A DNA stretch of 64,000 nt from Zymoseptoria tritici IPO323 (Eukaryota > Ascomycota > Dothideomycetes > Mycosphaerellales > Mycosphaerellaceae), in contig NC_018213.1 of the NCBI RefSeq assembly GCF_000219625.1, positions 1,234,055 through 1,298,054 of the forward strand. Reading direction: 5' to 3'. This document shows positions 45,456-57,080 of this stretch, in pieces. Position numbers and translations under genes: made by a program. Positions within the stretch are counted from its first letter, which is position 1, and every line of letters starts with the position of its first letter. Under the pieces are notes generated by a model. It worked only from the letters and a program-made list of their open reading frames with translations. It was not told where the DNA came from and ran no database searches.

Positions 45456-48400
45456 ATGGCGGCTACGGATAGAGAAGGATCTCGCGATCGGCATCATCAG
45501 CATTCCAGGTCCGAATCGAGCACTAGCAGTCGTGCTGGTGTCCCAATGTGAGTGACATCGAGAGACCGACGACATGCCATGACTGTACTGATCAAATTGT
45601 TTCGCAGGTGGGACAGTGGCATTCCCGATCGCGCACCACCGCCTCTCCCTCTCAATACGACAAATGGCAGCCCGGCGACGAAACCGAACACCTCCGCAGG
45701 TATTGCCGCGGCGGCGAAGCAAATAGTAGAGCGAGCCCGCGAGAGCACACCTTTGTCAACATACACGTCCAACGCGTCCGGATCGCCGGAGCGGTCTCTC
45801 ATAAAAGGCGGTGTTCAGAAGCGGATGCAATCGCTGCAGAAGTTGCAGACGGGCAACGTCAAGGATTTGCGCAACTATCTGGACAACAACAACAATCGTT
45901 CGCCAGAACGTGCGCCGGACAGGCCGACATCAAGAGGCGCATACCTCCCGTACAACCGCATGAGCAGTATCGAGGACGACCCATTCGATCCACCATCGCC
46001 TACACTCCCCGAACGCGATCCGAGCAAAGATACACCGACTCCACGACCTTCGTCTCGGCAACCTTGCAAAGCAATCCTCGGGGAGAACACACCTCCATCC
46101 GCCACGATGCTTGCACTGCAGAACATGCAGCTGCCTGAGATGCCTCCTTCGCTTGCCGACATGACCAACCGACCCAGCACTCCTGGCGGTACACGGGTGC
46201 CCACACAATATGACTTCTCCAGTCAATTGCTCAACATCACAACCATTGCGACCAATTTGCAGAAGGAAATGGCTCAGCTCAGCAGACGCAGCAAAGACAA
46301 CGCTACGGATCTATTAGCGTTGAAGAGCGCTACCCACTCCCGGGACGAGGACATTCGGAAGACTTTGAAGGAGTTGGCCGGGAGTGTAACTTCATCAATA
46401 CCACAACAGCTGCTTGGCCCGCCCCCACTGGGTACACCGCGGAGTCAATCGTTTGGGAACTTTTACCCTGATGGTAACATGTTCAGCTCGCCTCCATCGG
46501 CGAGCAAACGTCATAGCATGCCTAGAGCACAAAGCGCCCACAGCTTCGCCGATGATGCCCGCTGCGGTTCACCTTCACCATATTCGGTGGAAGGCGCTGC
46601 TAGTGTTGCCATGCTGGAGAAGATCATCCGCGAGATGGTCACCAAGGAGGGCCAGGAACGTCTTCAGTCTACCCTCGCAGAACTCCTGGAGAAGAGCCGC
46701 AGAGACAATGTCGACGCAGCGAAGAAGGTCGAAGAGCTGTCCGAGTTCATCAAGTTGAAGTCTCAATCACAAGCTCTGGTCCACATGCCTAATGGAGATG
46801 GACCACCACAGCTGGACCTCAACTTTGACACTCCTCGCAAGGACTCGAAGAAGGAGAGCAATTCTGCCGCCCAGGATGAGGTGCTGCGATTACTACAGCG
46901 CATCAAGGATTCCATCTCACATTCTGGTGGCACTACTTCCGAAGTCAAGGGCCTCGTCCGTGATTTGAGGGGAGAAGTTCTTGGGATGGGCAGGGAGTTG
47001 GGGAAGAAGCTTGACCAGATTGGCGAATCGCACGCAAACACCACAGCGGACCGTTCTGCGAATGAGAACCGGGAGATGGAACACCTCGAAGAAATTCAAC
47101 GGGTCGTGGAGGAAGGACTGTCCGAGTTGAAGCAGCACATGACGATGGCTCTCAAGCAGCGGGCTGAGCAGGACGATGATGCATTCAAGCAGCTCTCCAC
47201 AACGCGAGCCGGCGCTGACGGAGACGAAGTGCTCGCCGTCGTCAAGCATGCCCTCGCCGAACACAGCAGCATGTTCTCGAAGCCAACCGCAGAAGCCGAC
47301 GTGCCGACCCTAGACAAGGAAGGCGTACTGGACGCCGTCAAGGAAGGCCTCAAAGACTTCGAGCCAAACATTGAGCTTCAGCAATTTGGTCTGGAGCGCG
47401 ACGAGATCCTGGCTGTCCTGCAAGAAGGACTCGAGGAATACCGCAACACCCGCGCCGAGCCACCTGTCGCTAACATCGACAAGGGCGAGATCTTTGAGGT
47501 GATGCAAGAAGCACTCAAAGACTTTCAAGCACCATATCCCGAAGCGCAGCTGTCAGAACTCAAGGACGAGCTTCTCGGCACCATTCGACAGACGCTTGAA
47601 GACTTCAAGCCTCCTCCCGTAGACGCTGCAGTCAATCAAGAGGTCCTTCACGCGGCAGTATTCGATGCCATCAAGCTAGGCATGGAGAATCATGGGCCTT
47701 CCGCACCACGTGAGCTCGAGATCAGCCGAAACGATCTTTTCGACGCAGTCAAGGCCAGTCTGGATGGCTCCGCAATTCCATTTGGCGGCATCGGCGAACA
47801 AGTCATCAGTCAGATGCAGGAACTCATCGACGGAATGCGAGGCGAATTCAAGCAATACTCCGCAGCCAACGGTCGCGACACTGAGCAGGTGCTCGATGCC
47901 GTCAACGACGGGCTCGAGAGGCTGCGTGTGGACGTCGAGTCGTACGTGGACAAGGCGCAGGATGTGACGGGTAAGGATGAGATTGTCGACTCGGTCAAGA
48001 TGGGCCTGGAGCAGCTAAGACAGGATGTCCAAGGCTACTGCGCCCAGGGGCCTGTGAACGACACTGGAAAGTCGGAGATGCTGGATTACATCAAGTCCGA
48101 GTTCGAACACCTTCACACGACCATGGCGAATCGGGAAACCTCGCGAGATCTTGACGCCTCTGATGTCGTCCAGAATGCGGCTGTCATCGTCGCGCTGAAA
48201 GAAGGACTCGACGGGTTGAAGTCACACCTGGAGACCCGGGACGAAGGATCTTCTCAGTCGAATGAGGATCTCAACGAGGCCATGAAGGAGGAGTTCGAGC
48301 AGCTCAAAGGCGCTATCCTCAATGCCAACTCGGCGGACAAGAACGAGCTCATCGAGACTATTCAAGATAGCTTGGGCGCTTTGCATGCAAAGTTCAACGG

Positions 48401-51400
48401 CAGTGACGTGAGCGGGCTGTCCTCCGGCGGTTTCGACGAGATTCACCACACTTTGCGGGAGGAGCTGTCCACCTTGAAGGAGTCGCTCCATGCAATTGTC
48501 AGCGAGGTTGAGAAGGACGCCATCGTCTCCGACATTCGCCAGAATTTGGACGACCTCCGCACGCAGCTTTCTGGAGACCAAAGTGACCATGCCGCCGAGA
48601 CACTTGGTGCTATCAAGGAAGAGCTTCAGAGCTTCCGGGACTCGTTCGGTAGTGCACTTGTCGTTGGTGGTGGATCCAGCGAGCATGCTGGCACTTTGCA
48701 TGCTCTGAAGGCTACTGTCGACGAGATCAAGGAGTCCACCGCGAAGAGCTCAAGCGGAGCGCTCACTGACGAGCAACTGGAGGCGATCCGCGGAGAATTC
48801 GAGAATCTGCGTACATCCATCGCTAGTAGCGTGGTACACAGTGGGTCAAATGAAGAAGTCCTTGATGCACTGCGACTTGGCCTCGATGATCTCCGATCAC
48901 ACCTGGAGAAGAAGCTTGATAATCCGGAGAGTGTGGTCTCCCATCAGGGACAGGTGCTGGATGCTCTCAACGAGCATCTCGAAAGCCTCCGTACCGATGT
49001 CATCAAGACGCTCGACAAGCCTCTGGATATGACTGTCAACTACGAGATTCTCGACACCCTAAAGGATGGCTTGACTGAATTGCGAGCTGAGATGTCCAAG
49101 CTCACCTCAGGCAGTGGTGCTTCACAGGGCGGTCTTATTGTCTTGGGCGATGCTCCTGAGGCTGAAGCATCACGTGAGGTTTCTGCCGACGCTCCAGGTA
49201 ACGAGAGTGTTCAGCGCGCCGATCTGGAGAAGGTCGAGGTCCTGCTTGCTCAACTTCAGATCAAGATCGAGGCCATGGATCACACGGTGCAAGACATGCC
49301 ACGCTCTGCACTACCTGTAGATGGTGCAGCGATGAAAGAAGACCTGGCCGGCCTGGAGAGTATGATCCGCGAGCTGCAAGAATCCACCATGGCTGCCAAG
49401 AGCGAACGTGGGCCTGAAGGTGCCGCATTGAAGGAGGACACCGACGCCATTGAGACGCTGCTTCGCAATACCAAAGCGCACCTTGAGGAGATTAAGCTGC
49501 CCGATCCTGAAACTGCAATCACCCAGGACAACCTCGATGAAGTGCACGCGGCTGTCCGAGTCACAAACGAAGCGCTTGAGACTCTTACCGAGAAGCTCGA
49601 AGCAACTTCTGCCTCCAAGGGTGATGTTGCAGCTGTTGAGACCCTTGCCGCAGACATCAAGACGATGACGGAAGGGCTCAAGGAGAAACTTGAAGCTATG
49701 TCCGAGGAGGCCAAGCCAGAAGTCATGACCAAGGCCGATCTCGATGTGCTCGGCGTCCTCTGCACCGAGATCAAGACCAGTGTCAATGAGATTGCACTGC
49801 CAAATCCGGAGGATCTGCCGTCTAAGGCCGACATCGAGTCGCTGCAAGGCCTCATCGCTGACTTTCGCGAGAGTCACGACAAGATGCGCGATAGCTACGA
49901 GACCGACATTGCTGTCACCGCAAAGGCTTTCGATGACCGCAAGCAAGAATTCGAGGACACAATCAATCAGCTTGGCGAAGTCAAGACTTTGATCGAGGGC
50001 GTCAAGGATGAGCTGGTCGAGAAGATGAGTGACGGCGAGCTCAAGCTATCAATCGATACTTTTGGCGCCACTCTTGCGAGCCTCGAGGAGAAGTCTGGTC
50101 ACGAAGATGTCATCTCCGAGGTCAAGGAGGTTATGGAGAAGGTCAAGGAAGAGTTCGAGCGTGCTCACGAGTCTCTGGAAGCGATCAAGACCGACAATGC
50201 GCAATCTTCGGAGACAGTCTTGGAGAGACACTCCGAACACAAAGATGCAATCATCAAAGAATTGACCGAGAAGCTCGATGGCCTTTTCGATGGACTGATG
50301 AGCAAGTACGATGATGCTCAGAAGGCCGCAGAGGCCAAGTCCGCAATGGTGGAGGAGAAGGCTCAAGAACAGCAAGAGCTGCTCAACAGCACCAAGGTGA
50401 TGACCGACGATCTCAAGCTCTCCATCGACACCCTCGGCACCGCCATGACAACCTTCATGGCTGAGCTCCCCTCCACGATGGAGAAGATGGCGGAAGAGTC
50501 CAAGACCGTCTTCAATCAGGCTCTCGAGACTCACAGCAAGCTGGAAGAGACTACCGAGACTCTGAAGGGCGAGCACCTTGCCACTCGCGACGAAGTCGCC
50601 AAAGTACTCGCCGCTGTCGACATCGTTCAAAGCGACATGTCTGAGCATAACCCACGCTTTATGGTGACTCTTGAGGAGGTCCGAGCGCTCATTAACCAGC
50701 ACTACGAGCACTCTCAACAGACTTCGGAGGCGGCTGCCGAGCAAGCACAAGCGGTCAAGGACTTGCAAGAAACGCTCCGAGCCGGCTTTGAGGACACCAA
50801 GGCACAAGTCGAAGCTCATGCGGAAGGGGTGCGATCTCATCACGAAGACCTGAAGACGTCTCTGCCGACTCTCCTACCAGCTGCGGTCGAAGTGGCACCC
50901 TCGGTGGAAAAGTACGACGATGCTGCCGTTCATGAGAAGCTCGACAAGCTCATGGGGCATGTCGAGGAAGCTGGCGATCGCTCCATCCAGGTCGAGCGAC
51001 TTGACCAGATACACGAGAAGGTCATGGCTACAGCTGCTGAGGTCTCGGCTTTCGTCGCCGCTCAGAACAAGCAAATCATCGCGGACCACGAGAGCAAGGA
51101 AAAGGAAGCTGAGGAGATCGGTCTTCTTCTCGAGCGTCGTCTTGAGCGCAAGGATCAGCTTGAAGCAGACATCACTGTTCTTAACGAGGAGAAGGAGACT
51201 CTGCAGCAAGCTGTTGAGTCACTCAAGGCTGAGAAGGAAGCACTTGCCGTTCAGAAGTCTCGTCTGAACGCAGACGTCTCCGCCATGCAGACCGCCCTCC
51301 TCATCCGCCGCGATGAGCTCCACGAAATGGACAACAAAGCCCTGGCAATCGAACGCCGCATGCTCGAAGGCGTCATGAATCAATCTCGCATGCTTCTCCT

Positions 51401-52319
51401 CTCGAAGACCGCAAAACCTGCGCCAAAGAAGAAACCTCAAGGCCGCGACCTTCGCGTTCCCAGCAACGCATCCGCCATGTCTTCCCACACCGTCACTTCC
51501 TCAGTTCCGGATCTCAAGCCACTTCACGCCATGGCAATGAAGTCTCGTCCTGGTCTCAATCGGAACGGACCCGCGCCGAACACCGCTGAGCGTCGTATCA
51601 TGTCGCTCAACCAAATCGCGCATAACGTGCCGACTGGAGCTCACGCTTTTGTTCCTGCGGTTGAGAAAGCCAGCCTTCTTTCCGGGATGCAGAGCGGTGG
51701 CATGAAGCGCAGCCACTCTGTCAAGACAAACTTCATGCAGCGCAAACCTTCGTGGTCGACGAAGCGCAACGCCAGCATGACGGTCCATAACAAGGAGAAT
51801 GAAACATTGTCTGAAGCCGACGAGGAAGACGATCTGGAGTCGCCGGGTGCTGGAGTCAGCGAAGCTGGTACCGTCGATAGGAGGGAGAGCTACCTTTCCG
51901 GCACGGATGGAAGCATGACCTACGGCACTGGTAGCTACATCACCGACGGCGAGACGCCAGAGCTCGAGTCGCGGAGGAGCTATGCGCCCAGCGACATGAC
52001 CTACGACACGGGTAGCTACTTGACGGGAGGCAGTTACATGACCGGCAGCGAGATTGATCGTCGTACGAGTCTGGGCAGCATCAGCAACTCCGCTGCGGGC
52101 ATAGTTGCGGGTGGCGAAACGAGCACGATTGATGAAGAAGAGGAGGAGGCGGAGGCGGAGCTGGGAGCCGAGAGAGTCGTGGCGAAGGAGGACGATGAGT
52201 CGCCGTTGGAGATGCCGCCGCAAATTGGAAAGAGTGAGTGGGCGCCCCCTAGCGATAGTGGCCTAGGGACGGATTGTCCTACTGCTATGCTGAGTGGTGG
52301 GGAGGATTACTTCAAGTGA
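45456..52319 (+). CDS. Giant coiled-coil protein with internal repeats
   Basis: Exons 45456..45547 and 45608..52319 (60-bp intron GTGAGT...TTCGCAG) encode 2267 residues, starting MAATDREGSRDRHHQHSR. The N-terminal 350 residues are Pro/Ser-rich. From about 47220 to 49100 runs an array of some 20 degenerate repeats with the pattern (L/I)xxLKxGLxxLRxxL (for example LDAVKEGLKDF, LDAVNDGLERLRVDVE, LDALRLGLDDLRSHLE, LDTLKDGLTELRAEM), spaced about 30-40 residues. Long heptad coiled coils follow, ending near 51390 (LEADITVLNEEKETLQQAVE). The tail is Ser-rich with two MTYxTGSYxT motifs. Similar proteins are often labelled chromosome-segregation-ATPase-like or myosin-like, but I see no Walker motifs or motor, so a structural or scaffold role is more likely. 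Confidence 0.85.
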
Positions 52320-52697
52320 TTGGGCGAGGATGAAGCGGAAGAGAGATCGGAATGGTCTTGATGGAGAGATGTAGGGTGATTGATGAGGTTACGCTTTCGC
52401 TTGGACGGATGGAGCAGTGATGGTCGTTCTCCCTTTCTTTGGATGATTAATGTTATTATAGCGAGCGCTTGTTGCGTTCAAGCGGACTACCCCTTAGCAT
52501 GACTGTCATTACGATTCTCTTATACAAAATTTGATCGCTCTTGTCAATACCAAATTGTTGGATACAAATGTGTTTCGTTCGTCATTGACATCATGCTCTT
52601 CACGTCAAACTCATAAGCCTCCTCGAGTGTCCTTTCACAATATACAAAATATCGCAAGTGTACAACGAACCTCCAACACCTCAATACTTTGCCTAAC
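52320..52697. other. Intergenic between convergent genes
   Basis: 378 bp of 3' flank shared by the coiled-coil gene (plus) and the acyl-CoA synthetase (minus); AT-richer than its surroundings. Nothing else was seen. Confidence 0.5.
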
Positions 52698-54808
52698 TCA
52701 CAACTTCGCCTTCAACTTGCTTCCCTCTCCATTCGTGAAGTACTCTTTCACCGCCTCCTTCGCCTTCTGCACCACGCTCGGATCCTCAATGGTCGCGGGG
52801 TACACCACATCCTTATCAAAGTCTCCCTCCACTGCATGCTCCAAAATCTCCTTCAGACATCGACGCAAGGTCTTACCCGACCTCGTCTTGGGAATGATTC
52901 CCGGCGCAGCGATGAAGCCTGCTAGACTCGCAATCGGACCAATATGATGTCTCAACTTCGCGTTCAGATCTTTGAGTAAGTCTGCCGGTGGATCCGCAAT
53001 GGCGATGAACGCAAAAGGAACGTGCCCTTTCATCGCGTCTGGAAATCCAACGACTGCTGCTTCTGTAATGTCTGGGTGGGAGGAAATGGCCTGCTCGATA
53101 GCGCCGGTAGAAAGGCGGTGCGCGGCGACATTGATGACATCGTCGGCGCGGGACATGACGTGCACGTAGCCGTCTGAGTCTATCATGCCCGCGTCGCCGG
53201 TGTCGACCCATTTCCCGTCGAAGCGTTTCAGGTAGCCTTTGTAGAATCTTTCTTCGTCTTGCCAGAGAGTCGTGAGACCTGTCGGAGCGAGCGGCATGCC
53301 GAGGACGATGTTGCCCATATTGCCTGCTGGAATGGGTTTACCTTCGTCGTCGACGACTTGGACGTCGAAGCCGGGCACGGGTTTGCCTGCTGAGCCAGGT
53401 TTGATGGGGAGAGGTTTGTAGTATTGCTGGTCAGCAAAGGAGGATGCAACGCCCGGAAGGAGGGCGAGGGATGTCATGGGCGAGCCAGATTCGGAGGACC
53501 ACCAGTTGTCGATGACTGTGGCGTTGGGTGCGCAGTATTTTTGGAGGAGCTCGTCGTACATTGTTACGATGCTTGGTTCGCTGCGTTCGCCGGCGAGGAA
53601 GAGGGCGCGGAGGTTCTTCAAGCCACCATTCTCTCCTCGCTTGGAGAAGAACTTTGATTCGGGGTCCTCTTTTCGGACGGCGCGGAGGGCAGTCGGCGCG
53701 GTGAACATGGTGTTGACTTTGTACTCGTCCAGGATACGCCAGAATGTGTCTGCATTGGGAGTGCCGACGGGTTTGCCTTCGAAGAGGACTGTGGTGGCGC
53801 CCGCGAGGAGAGGGCCGTAGACGATGTAGCAATGCCCAACAACCCAGCCGATGTCGCTGGCTGTAAAGAGAACATCGCCTGGACCGCGAATGCCGAAGAC
53901 GTAGCGTACTGTGAAGTTGAGACCCACTGCGTTGCCGCCGGCTTCGCGAACGACACCCTTGGGTGAGCCGGTCGTGCCGGACGTGTATATTCTGTCGTCG
54001 CTGGTCAGCTTCCTCTTCAAAGGACGTCATTCCCCAGTAAAGCTCACATGTACAACCCATCATTACTCTTCACCGCCACATTCTCCGCCCTCACATTCCT
54101 CGCCTTCGCTGACTTGACACTCTGCTGCCACGTCCTCTCTCCCTCCGTCCGCTTCGTATCATCCCACCTACACTCATCCCTTTGCCAAATATACACCTTC
54201 TCCGGCTTATGCTTCGCCTGCTCAATCGCACCTCTAACCATAGGTTTATACGCCAATGGACCCTTCGCACCCTCAATGCCACAACTCGCTGTGAGTATAG
54301 CCACCGGCTGACTCGAGTCGATCCTCTGCGCGAGCGACGAAGCCGAGAACCCACCAAACACCACCGCGTGAATAGCACCCAACCTCGCCACGGCCAGCAT
54401 CCCGATCAACGCCGCGGGAATCATGGGCATGTATATTATCACCACATCCCCTTTCTTGACACCTTCTTCCCTGAGCGACCCCGCGAGAACGGCCACATCC
54501 TCTTCCAGCTGTGCATAGCTGATCTTCTCTTTCCTGCCGGTGACCGGACTATCCCATATAATCGCAATCTTGTCCCCGTGTCCCGCTTCGACGTGTCGCG
54601 TCACGCAGTTGTAGGAGGTGCTCAACTCGCCGTCAGGGAACCATTGCCAGGAAGGGTGTTCGATGCCCGAGGAGAGTTTCTTGGTGGTCTTCTTGTAGGG
54701 TGTTTGGGGGGCTTTGTGCCAGGCGATTTGTTCGGCTTGGTGAGCCCAGAACTTGGAGGGATCTTTGCGGTGGGCGGCGTAGGCTTCGTCTTGCTTGTGA
54801 GTGGACAT
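52698..54808 (-). CDS. Acetyl/propionyl-CoA synthetase (AMP-forming)
   Basis: Exons 54048..54808 and 52698..53991 (56-bp intron GTGAGC...GACAG) encode 684 residues. The start has the ACS N-terminal block (DPSKFWAHQAEQIAWHKAPQ). The P-loop-like A3 motif YTSGTTGSPKGVVRE at 256-270 is rebuilt exactly across the splice; choosing the upstream CAG acceptor instead would insert three residues. VDTGDAG is the A7-type aspartate motif and the catalytic lysine is K627 in TRSGKTLRR. The FxGKPVGTPxxxxFW and GWVVGHCYIVYGPL blocks resemble the PrpE/ACSS3 group, so propionate or a short acyl chain is the likely substrate. The C-terminus is AKL, a type 1 peroxisomal targeting signal, suggesting import into peroxisomes. 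No unusual residue changes were noticed. Confidence 0.92.
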
Positions 54809-55406
54809 CGTGGTGTGTATAGTGGTCGTTCGGCTGGGTTAGGAGAGGGAATGGGAGGAGAGAAGGCAAGAAAGAAAGAACGAAAGTCACTTGGGCCTCT
54901 TGCTACGATTCGTTGCTGCTTTGCATTTCGGCTGCGTTGTTAGAAGCTCCCGTCTGGACCTCACGTCTTGCTCGGTCGATCGGATGGAGCAGATCGTCAG
55001 CCGAGACTCGAGACCTCTCATGTCATCCCTATCTCCGCATTGCGGGCTGTCCCGCGGCTGGTCAGTGCTCCTCCGAAGTGTATGACGCTCTTAGGGTTAG
55101 GGTTGACAGACGACAGGAGCAATGCAACTTCACTACTATAGAACATAGGACCGTGAAATAGAGAGTTGAGTGATATGTCGAAGTGAGAGTCGGAGCATTC
55201 TAGCACTTTATTGGTTCCATCTGCATCATTAATTCATTGTACTTCGGCGGAAACACGTGGAACGGAACAAAGACCCTGGTTCGGACAATCTTCTATTCTT
55301 GATGCCTATGGAAGAGCGAACGACAAGACCGGGAGAGGAAGAAGTACTTACGTCTCGACTTACCTGTCCAGAATTCAGATATCCTCCGATCGCGATCCGC
55401 CACCAC
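54809..55406. promoter_or_regulatory. Upstream region of the acyl-CoA synthetase with telomere-like motif
   Basis: 598 bp between the acyl-CoA synthetase start and the RING gene end. At 55091..55104 it holds TTAGGGTTAGGGTT, just over two telomeric repeat units. Such teloboxes occur in promoters as sites for Myb/TRF-like factors. It lies about 283 bp upstream of the synthetase ATG. Confidence 0.45.
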
Positions 55407-56276
55407 CTACATCACCACACACCTAAGCCTCCTTCCATGCCCATACCTTCTCCTGATCAAAGGCCGATTCACTGCCCACCACATCAGAAATGCGGCGTAG
55501 TTCATCAGCGTCTGAAAGTCCTCCCTGACCAAACCCGCCTCGATTTGTCCTGCACGCACACCCTGAACTCGTCCAGCACCCGGATAGATCCTTTCCAGGT
55601 CCTCCGAACACTCGCGATCCAGACTGTGCGGAAAGGTTCCGACATTCATCATCTTCCCGTCATTCTGGCGAATGCGGTTGAGGATGTGTTTGACCGGAGG
55701 GATCCAACGCTGCCACTGCTCGTCCGTGTATGATCGTCCTTGAGCCATCGCTCTGGCGAATATAACATTAGCCATAACGATGACCTGCGGAATCTGCTCG
55801 GCAGCTCGGACAAGTCCAAGACCCGTGATGGCCTGTTCGTTCGCCAACGAACCGATCTGACCGATGACTTGTGTGCCGTCTGTACGAGGCTCGCGGATGG
55901 TGACGAGGAAGACAGCGGCCATGTCGGCGTTGGCGGCGATAGCGGGTCGGCGCATGGGGGCGATGGAGAAGTGTTCCAGATTGCCTTCCAGGTCCACGAC
56001 GGTTTGTCGGGCGAGATTGGCGTTGCGGACAGTCGAGTTTGGAGCGCCGGATCCAAAGAGGACACTCTTGCAGAGCGGGCAGGAGTTGTGTGATTTGAGC
56101 CAAGTCCGGATACACTCATCGTGGAATACGTGTAGGGAATGGCATGGGAGCTGGAAAGCGGTGGTTAGCGATTCTAAGCAGATGGGACAGTCGATACCTT
56201 CTTCATCATCTTCAGTTGGAGGAGGCAAGTCGATCGGGACCAGCCCGGTGGCAAGGAAGTCGCTGCGAGGAGACAT
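55407..56276 (-). CDS. RING-H2 finger protein
   Basis: A single exon of 289 residues. The RING-H2 ligands are C30, C33, C45, H49, H52, C55, C66 and C69 (CPICLES, CHSLHVFHDEC, NSCPLC), a complete cross-brace, so it is probably an E3 ubiquitin ligase. The C-terminal 200 residues are predicted soluble and lack a recognised domain (ISRTDGTQVIGQIGS-like region, then WIPPVKHILNRIRQNDGKM). The last 60 residues have a weakly hydrophobic stretch (LMNYAAFLMWWAVN). The stretch GCTAACCACCGCTTTCCAG inside the RING looks like an intron end but removing it would delete zinc ligands, so the uninterrupted frame is kept. It is divergent from the DUF2183 gene. Confidence 0.8.
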   Translation of the reverse strand: MSPRSDFLATGLVPIDLPPPTEDDEEGIDCPICLESLTTAFQLPCHSLHVFHDECIRTWLKSHNSCPLCKSVLFGSGAPNSTVRNANLARQTVVDLEGNLEHFSIAPMRRPAIAANADMAAVFLVTIREPRTDGTQVIGQIGSLANEQAITGLGLVRAAEQIPQVIVMANVIFARAMAQGRSYTDEQWQRWIPPVKHILNRIRQNDGKMMNVGTFPHSLDRECSEDLERIYPGAGRVQGVRAGQIEAGLVREDFQTLMNYAAFLMWWAVNRPLIRRRYGHGRRLRCVVM

Positions 56277-57080
56277 CGTCGGATGTCTTGGGTGGGTTAG
56301 ACGGTTCTTGTGACTGCTTCCGGAGCAGTGTGTGAATCGTCAGAGAGGGTTGGATGAAGGAGTGAGCCAGATGTGCTGCTTCGTCCACGTATATGTGCAG
56401 TCTTGGACAGTGGCATTGTGATGGAGCACAAAGAAGTCTTGTCCGGTCGTGACAGCAAAGCCGCTCGACACTTGTTCTTTGAAGTTACACTCAAGCATTG
56501 TCTGCGATACAATAGCCATTGTATTCGACAAAGAGCCGATCCAAAAAGGCAGCGTGGTATTCCTGATGTGGTTCATCCAGGGATGCGCTGAACTACCGAG
56601 CCGATTGATTCGAGCTCTTGGCATTGGAGCCATGACTTGGGTGTAGATGTGAGGCGTAGTGAGGCGTAGTGAGGCTGTGCGGCAGTGATGCGTTGTAGCG
56701 AGACGAACAGCGAACTGGTTTGTTGCCTGTCACGAGCCTCTCACGTTAGCCGTGTCCTATCAGCCACGTGCGTGAACCACCATGCAAGTGAATGTTCTTC
56801 GTTTCTGGTTTTGAAGATGAAAGTTGACCAGTCGGAGATGGAGAAAGAAAGGAAGAGACGGTGATGTCACCTGATGCTGCACTCTGCAACAGCCGAGCCC
56901 GGATGGCGGCAAACTCTAATGTCCAAGAAATACATTGGATTTGCCTGCTTCGTGAGACATATAAATCATCCAGGCACTGCACCGGGTTTCACGTTTCATA
57001 GCTGAGTCGCGTTCACTTCCACCAGCTTGACAGCTTCCTGGACTTTTCCTCCCCGACCACAGCGTGTCCTCTCAATCATC
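56277..57080. promoter_or_regulatory. Divergent upstream region, TATA candidate
   Basis: An 804-bp spacer. TATAAAT at 56960..56966 lies 115 bp upstream of the plus-strand ATG and is a reasonable TATA box. An imperfect triplication of GTGAGGC(G)TA occurs near 56650-56676. Confidence 0.4.

Noticed and set aside
53991..54003. Upstream CAG acceptor in the acyl-CoA synthetase intron
   Set aside because: It would insert residues into the YTSGTTG motif region; the second CAG gives the family sequence YIIYTSGTTG.
55091..55104. Window lies at a chromosome end
   Set aside because: Only about two telomeric units are present, with genes on both sides.
56110..56165. Intron inside the RING gene (GCTAAC branch and TTTCCAG acceptor look real)
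   Set aside because: Any matching donor would remove the first two zinc-binding cysteines; the uninterrupted frame gives a perfect RING-H2.
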